Shown here piece after piece: positions 61,501 to 64,000 of a DNA stretch of 64,000 nt (its first letter is position 1; the number at the start of each line of letters is the position of its first letter). This DNA is from Maribacter aquimaris. Its GTDB lineage: Bacteria; Bacteroidota; Bacteroidia; Flavobacteriales; Flavobacteriaceae. A program made the position numbers and the translations under genes. The notes under the pieces are model-generated. The model did not search any database and was not told the DNA's origin. It saw only the letters and a program-made list of their open reading frames with translations. The stretch is taken from contig NZ_JABTCF010000010.1 in NCBI RefSeq assembly GCF_014596745.1, forward strand, positions 62,001 through 126,000. The letters run 5' to 3'.

Positions 61501-64000
61501 CTATCGCAACAGTACCGGAAGTATCCTCTAATTGGTATTCATAACCTGGCGTACCACCAGTAGCGGAAGCCTCTAAAGTGGCACCGGTATTAAAGCATGT
61601 GTATTCTGCTGTTTGCTTTAAATCGGGAACTATGGTTGATGGAGCTGTCAAAGTTGCCGATGTAGCCGATGTAGCCGTACAGGTATTGTCGCTTACCTTA
61701 CGGACCATAATATTATAGGTCCCGTCCGCCAATGTTGCAGGCGTGGTGACGATGGCCGCCGTTTCAATGGTCCAATTAGTACCACCGTCGGTTGAATATT
61801 CATAACCTGTGGCCGTGTCAAAATTCTTTACTTCAAAACGGATACTACCATCGCTGGTGCCATTACATGTTGGGTTTGTACTACCCAAAATACTGGCACT
61901 AAATTCTTTGTTGTCCTCTACAACAATTGTTAGATCCTGTGTGGTTTCACATACTTCAGGAATCTGGGAAGCTTGGATATCGTCCAAGACCAAGAAGTTT
62001 CCATCGTCGCTATCCAAGTTGGTACGTAAGACAACGCCAACGACCGTATTTGATCCTGGGTTAATGGTAACCTCCCGTAGATGCCAATCATTGGCATTGT
62101 TGTTTTGAGGGATTGCTGAAGTGGCAGCGCTACTGATTACAGTTCCAAAAGCATCCACAAGTTCGACAAGGACTTCTGGGTCATTGCCCGAAGCACCGTC
62201 TATTAATAGGTTATAAGCATAAAAGGAAATTGTAATATCTTGGTTTGCCAGAACATCCAAACCGGTTCTGGACCATAAAACATTGTTATTGCCTGCTGAG
62301 GTACTTACCCCAATGGCCATGAACCTACCATCCGTTAAGCCGGTATGGTCGTTAGGTGTTCTCCATGATGTATTAGGGTTGGTTACTGTATTTGTAACTG
62401 CGTATTCGCCATTGACCAAAATACCGGTAGGACCTAAGTTGCAAGCAGTATCCGAACCATCTTGCGGTTCGTAACAATATCCCGGGCCTATTTCCCCTAT
62501 TTTAGTGGTTATTCCTGTTCCAAAATCCTCCAAGAAAAGGGTGCTTTGATTAGGTGTGATAGCGCTGGAATACCCTACGGTAACCGTATGGGTCCCTGGG
62601 GCTACATTATTGAATATGTTATTGTCCACAGGGGTATTGTCAGTGCTATTTAGACTATAGGTGTAGCTGAAGTCCGTAGTATTGCTCGGAGTAATGGTTA
62701 TGGTACCCGATCCATCACAGTTATAGTCGATAGCATTGGTGAAACTTGGGTCGGACATAGGGGCATCTACGGTGATGCCCATGTCATAACTACAACCTAG
62801 GTTATCCTTTATGGATAGGTTGTAAGTGCCTGCTGTCAATCGTTTTTCATTAGTACCGGTATAATTGGAACCGCCATCAAAACTATAAGTATATGGTGCT
62901 TGACCGCCATTTGCATTTAATATTTTAACCAAGGCTCCCGAAGGGTCACAGGAAGCATTTTCTACGATTGCCGCGGAAGCTGTCAATCTAAAAGGTTGGT
63001 CTATTTCATACTCCTTTGTTCCAATACATCTCGATGTAGCTGATCCACTAGAATCCCTGACGGTAATCGTGTAGGAACCGCCACCTAAATTGGTAAATGT
63101 ATTTGTGGATTGGTAGTTGGCGCCACCATCCAAACTATATTCGTAAGGTGCCGTACCTCCACTTGCCGTTATGGTCAATGTTGATGTAGAAGAATCGGCG
63201 CAAACAATAGCGGTGTGAGACGCAGAAATGGTTACTGGACCCAAATCCTGTAAGGTTACACTATTTGATAGCGTACTACATCCATTGTCATCAAAAACGA
63301 TAAATACATAGTCATTGGCATCACTACTATCGGTAAATACGAAGTCGTTGGTAGTTTGAAGTTCGGAGGCTGGTACGTCTTCCGGACTTGTGTAAAGTCC
63401 AACCCCACCAATGCTCCAAATGGCCATGTCGTAATTTGGATCGGGGTTACCCCCACTAGGTGTTAAGGTTATCATACCTGAATTACAGGTAATGTTTTCA
63501 CTTACACTAGCCGTTAAATTAAGGGTAGGATATTCGTCTACGGTAATATTTTGAGTATCGGTACAACCATCCTCTGTTGTGGTAATGACAATATAGTCAT
63601 TAGGAGGAACACTATTAAACGTATAAGTATTGTCACTGATAGCAACCATTTCTTGGAAAAATGTTCCCGCACCACTATTGTTCCCGTCATCTAAACGAAG
63701 TTCATAACTATAATCTGGAAGTACATTCAAGGCTTGGATTGAAATGGTTCCAAAACCGCTACAGTCGGCTAGGGTTGTTTCAATATTTACCTTATAATCC
63801 ATTTCCTGGATACCGATATCCTCAGTTTCAAAAATACACGCATTGTCAATTGGATCTCCCGTTGTAGGGTCGAGGGTGGTAATTTGAACTTTATAGGTGC
63901 CACTAGTAGTAATATCGAAATTAGGACCGTTATCATCGGAAAAAGGAATAACAATACTTTCTGTGGTTGCATCTACAAGTTGATAACCATAACTAGAATT
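55586..64000 (-). CDS. Giant SprB-repeat surface adhesin with T9SS type B sorting domain (5' end beyond window)
   Basis: At least 2804 residues; the frame is open to the right edge, so the start and signal peptide are outside (the first in-window ATG at 63802 is internal). It consists of roughly thirty beta-rich modules of 75-95 residues of the SprB/PKD-like kind, each built as C-x-G-x-x-D-G-S-I ... G-G-x-x-P-Y-x-Y-S-x-D ... F-x-x-L-x-x-G-x-Y-x-V-x-V-x-D-x-x-G-C. One different domain of about 210 residues interrupts the array (62550-61925). The C-terminus, IPNFFTPNGDGTRDMW ... YDRYGRIIYRF ... LPSGDYWYIIKL ... GHFTLYR, is the gliding-motility-associated type B sorting domain for type IX secretion. 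The protein is therefore expected on the cell surface as an adhesin. No PorP/SprF gene follows; the IgGFc-like gene does. Confidence 0.92.
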   Translation of the reverse strand, partial: NSSYGYQLVDATTESIVIPFSDDNGPNFDITTSGTYKVQITTLDPTTGDPIDNACIFETEDIGIQEMDYKVNIETTLADCSGFGTISIQALNVLPDYSYELRLDDGNNSGAGTFFQEMVAISDNTYTFNSVPPNDYIVITTTEDGCTDTQNITVDEYPTLNLTASVSENITCNSGMITLTPSGGNPDPNYDMAIWSIGGVGLYTSPEDVPASELQTTNDFVFTDSSDANDYVFIVFDDNGCSTLSNSVTLQDLGPVTISASHTAIVCADSSTSTLTITASGGTAPYEYSLDGGANYQSTNTFTNLGGGSYTITVRDSSGSATSRCIGTKEYEIDQPFRLTASAAIVENASCDPSGALVKILNANGGQAPYTYSFDGGSNYTGTNEKRLTAGTYNLSIKDNLGCSYDMGITVDAPMSDPSFTNAIDYNCDGSGTITITPSNTTDFSYTYSLNSTDNTPVDNNIFNNVAPGTHTVTVGYSSAITPNQSTLFLEDFGTGITTKIGEIGPGYCYEPQDGSDTACNLGPTGILVNGEYAVTNTVTNPNTSWRTPNDHTGLTDGRFMAIGVSTSAGNNNVLWSRTGLDVLANQDITISFYAYNLLIDGASGNDPEVLVELVDAFGTVISSAATSAIPQNNNANDWHLREVTINPGSNTVVGVVLRTNLDSDDGNFLVLDDIQASQIPEVCETTQDLTIVVEDNKEFSASILGSTNPTCNGTSDGSIRFEVKNFDTATGYEYSTDGGTNWTIETAAIVTTPATLADGTYNIMVRKVSDNTCTATSATSATLTAPSTIVPDLKQTAEYTCFNTGATLEASATGGTPGYEYQLEDTSGTVAIAYQTNTIFNNIADGDYLIRVKDVNGCEVLSTLPITVSAPETVDFDTTFTTCYDGGNNATITVDVTSGNGDYTFRINGGGWVTPASTTPTTYTFTGLTNGSYTIDVDDTFGCGPVQKTIVIQPNLNATVDVTDVSSCGDGNITVTASGGDGNLAYAFVPTTTPVTAADFSATSTFAVAAADTGAYDVYVWDNGAADPHCEFMETVTVNPATQLTFTATPTDPECHDGLGTIAVEVTSGIAPYTYEIVDLDNGGASNETVTNVINNTKTFYNLIPGDYTINITDASGCTLTTTPNVTINNPIELIGEYRGVLPSSCSSVDPNDYGFEFFNYPTTLGTIEFSADGGSTWVADNSVPGISDVITGYLSGENVNPSMRTVDGSGNTICQTDFPRFTIPYPLDNLDIKLTAIVVNCNELQVKVQGSEGTPGYEYAYSDNPANFDPATATWIAGGTDDDSSGTMVTVPAGHGNHTWSGLVPGRTYMFYVKDFNGCVRQSDRNVNDIIDPLPLQIDITSTPTCFGVPNGNITYTITDNKSPFGTEFRWELYDMSSGTATLVDQSPGNVPFASPHTLIFNTLTEGEYFIQITEIDGGTDTCISASENLLLEELDVITADLNKLQDISCENPGLIKIDNIVGGGGTYTFTLTDDLGNPVATGTTDNPLEIPAGSAAGDYSVSISDQYGCAYPLGDVTMALSANPTISNIVVDNCSTSPTITVTTTIGDSSNLLYSIDGGITYEDNGGVFTNVAVGNYTIFVKDGNGCTDSDSVDVYPTLQASASLEENLGCTNDAEILISASSGSGNYEYEIEDSLGNTITSRTAFTTTATVMISNAETYTVTVYDTNTSNPECERVFTVVVPDAIQPNFTATPTGVTCNGGSDGKIELVQVNNGNNPLTYSIDVLPAGASWDNTTQSYIKLPGGTYEITATGPNGCTSPPINVTIDENPAIDFNTPGVTQFGCTTDNTTNNAIITLDETTLIGGTTTYSRYEFEDASTGTILQSGLTATYAYTDYAGGNVIVRVFDDAGCSSEQTVTVNPYDPLISASTFVLTDISCATTNTGEEIRVDVTTNSTTYTTNPGYFEYRLLPSGTAQASNIFPDLQVGTHTIEITNTTTQCSITTELVVEEPNTFDITVDVLSNVVCFGDDGSIQITFADATYTGDFDWEVLNADGTSTSRTDDEGTFSGTGTTTTIPAAAGTYIVRAVQAAFPECSQERTFTVTTPPAAVTLDTVETSSVGCSNGEGTANIIPLGGKALYDIELINTNTTSVYNATQVNANLFKGLEAGVYNVQITDALGCSQLFTNAFELVEPDALTGTITNTELVCTGDTDASVSFIIDPTRNVSPNYSYSLNTYDDAAGTTLLRNAAAQTSPDFHDLSAGFYSISVTDDIGCAYETAIVEIVAPTDVDAILITEKPNSCLAGADLLLVASGGTAPYTWSGDGITYNSMNETNGTDSHLFQNMAIGNYSYYVKDDFNCVSVISNEITVNAIEELTMTLDTSAATVNCSGDSSAVIIADADGGLGSYQYALFGDATLTTEIRANQTDGTFADLPSGTYYVRVQSRDCEIVSEAIIIEEPIPLTLDYEITDVTCNGEDNGSIVINLSGGTGDYLFAISPNLNQFIEENTFDGLSPGDYTVIAQDSLGCYEVIEFTITEPTTLEMDYTVQNEICFESSDGSITLDITGGTAPYFTSLNTNESGDFVEDKLLYENLSAGYYTVYIKDANGCSTNDLINVEVGANLNATTEVIYECTGDTPNNSLSITLEDESVNGDVLYALDSTDPADFVLEPNFTDMTAGDHYLTIAHANGCIRTFDFEVIGYTALTLVTTQEGINEITAYASGGKEDYTYYFDGVDNGDDNTFMINRTDTYEVRVVDENGCEAISEIYIEFIDIEIPNFFTPNGDGTRDMWTPINIEIYPDIFIKIYDRYGRIIYRFKDNQDGWDGLYNNTELPSGDYWYIIKLNGEADEREFVGHFTLYR

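Noticed and set aside
63787-63972. Separate small minus-strand ORF near the right edge
   Set aside because: The adhesin frame is open through this region to the edge; the other frame is a shadow.

Overview
The window looks like chromosomal DNA of a gliding-type member of the Flavobacteriaceae (Bacteroidota). Support for this includes TAnnTTTG promoter elements with hardly any Shine-Dalgarno sites, and family-specific genes such as DUF3276/PUR-like, DUF4920, DUF1573, DUF6268, long NusB and MnmD. A TonB-dependent receptor carries an N-terminal carboxypeptidase-regulatory-like domain. A giant SprB-repeat surface protein ends in a type B sorting domain of the type IX secretion system. No rRNA, tRNA, CRISPR array, phage or autonomous transposon was recognised. 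Nearly all genes are ordinary chromosomal housekeeping or envelope genes.

Layout: 1-2.8 kb (minus strand) holds amt (cut by the window edge), a PII regulator, a CrcB fluoride channel and two small membrane proteins. 3.0-9.6 kb holds a MazG-like protein, a PHP-type lipoprotein, ilvE, DUF4920, mnmD, a TIGR01777 epimerase and grpE-dnaJ. 9.7-11.35 kb is a gene-free mosaic repeat block: 112-bp tandem units, and inserted within them three copies of a 365-465 bp hairpin-rich element with terminal inverted repeats and a possible 5-bp target duplication. 11.7-16.9 kb is a tight five-gene operon: NatA/NatB-type ABC exporter, MscS channel, DUF6268 outer-membrane protein, and an NtrC-like regulator without a DNA-binding domain. 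17-28 kb holds PPK2, an M28 peptidase, a cyclophilin-FKBP fusion, two tiny membrane ORFs, csp, a 1-Cys peroxiredoxin, a YfiT-like transferase, CsaA, a BASS transporter, an acyltransferase and a large M14 peptidase.

28-34.5 kb holds a PUR-like protein, an ABC exporter, nusB-DUF1573-yajC, a decayed YdeI/DUF1801 pseudogene and pepT. 34.6-51.3 kb holds the TonB receptor, pyrD, a LysE exporter, HMG-CoA lyase, guaB, a thioredoxin-like protein, lysA, a LON-substrate-binding-domain protein, sucC, small proteins, hsp20 and uvrB. 51.5-64 kb (minus strand) holds an ABC-2 transporter pair, an IgGFc-binding/DUF11 surface protein and the giant adhesin, which runs off the right edge.

The parts most worth following up are the mosaic repeat block, a family of tiny one-TM proteins below normal annotation cut-offs, the regulator lacking its DNA-binding domain, the DnaJ that has lost one zinc centre, the three-lesion pseudogene, and the hairpin abutting the guaB start codon.
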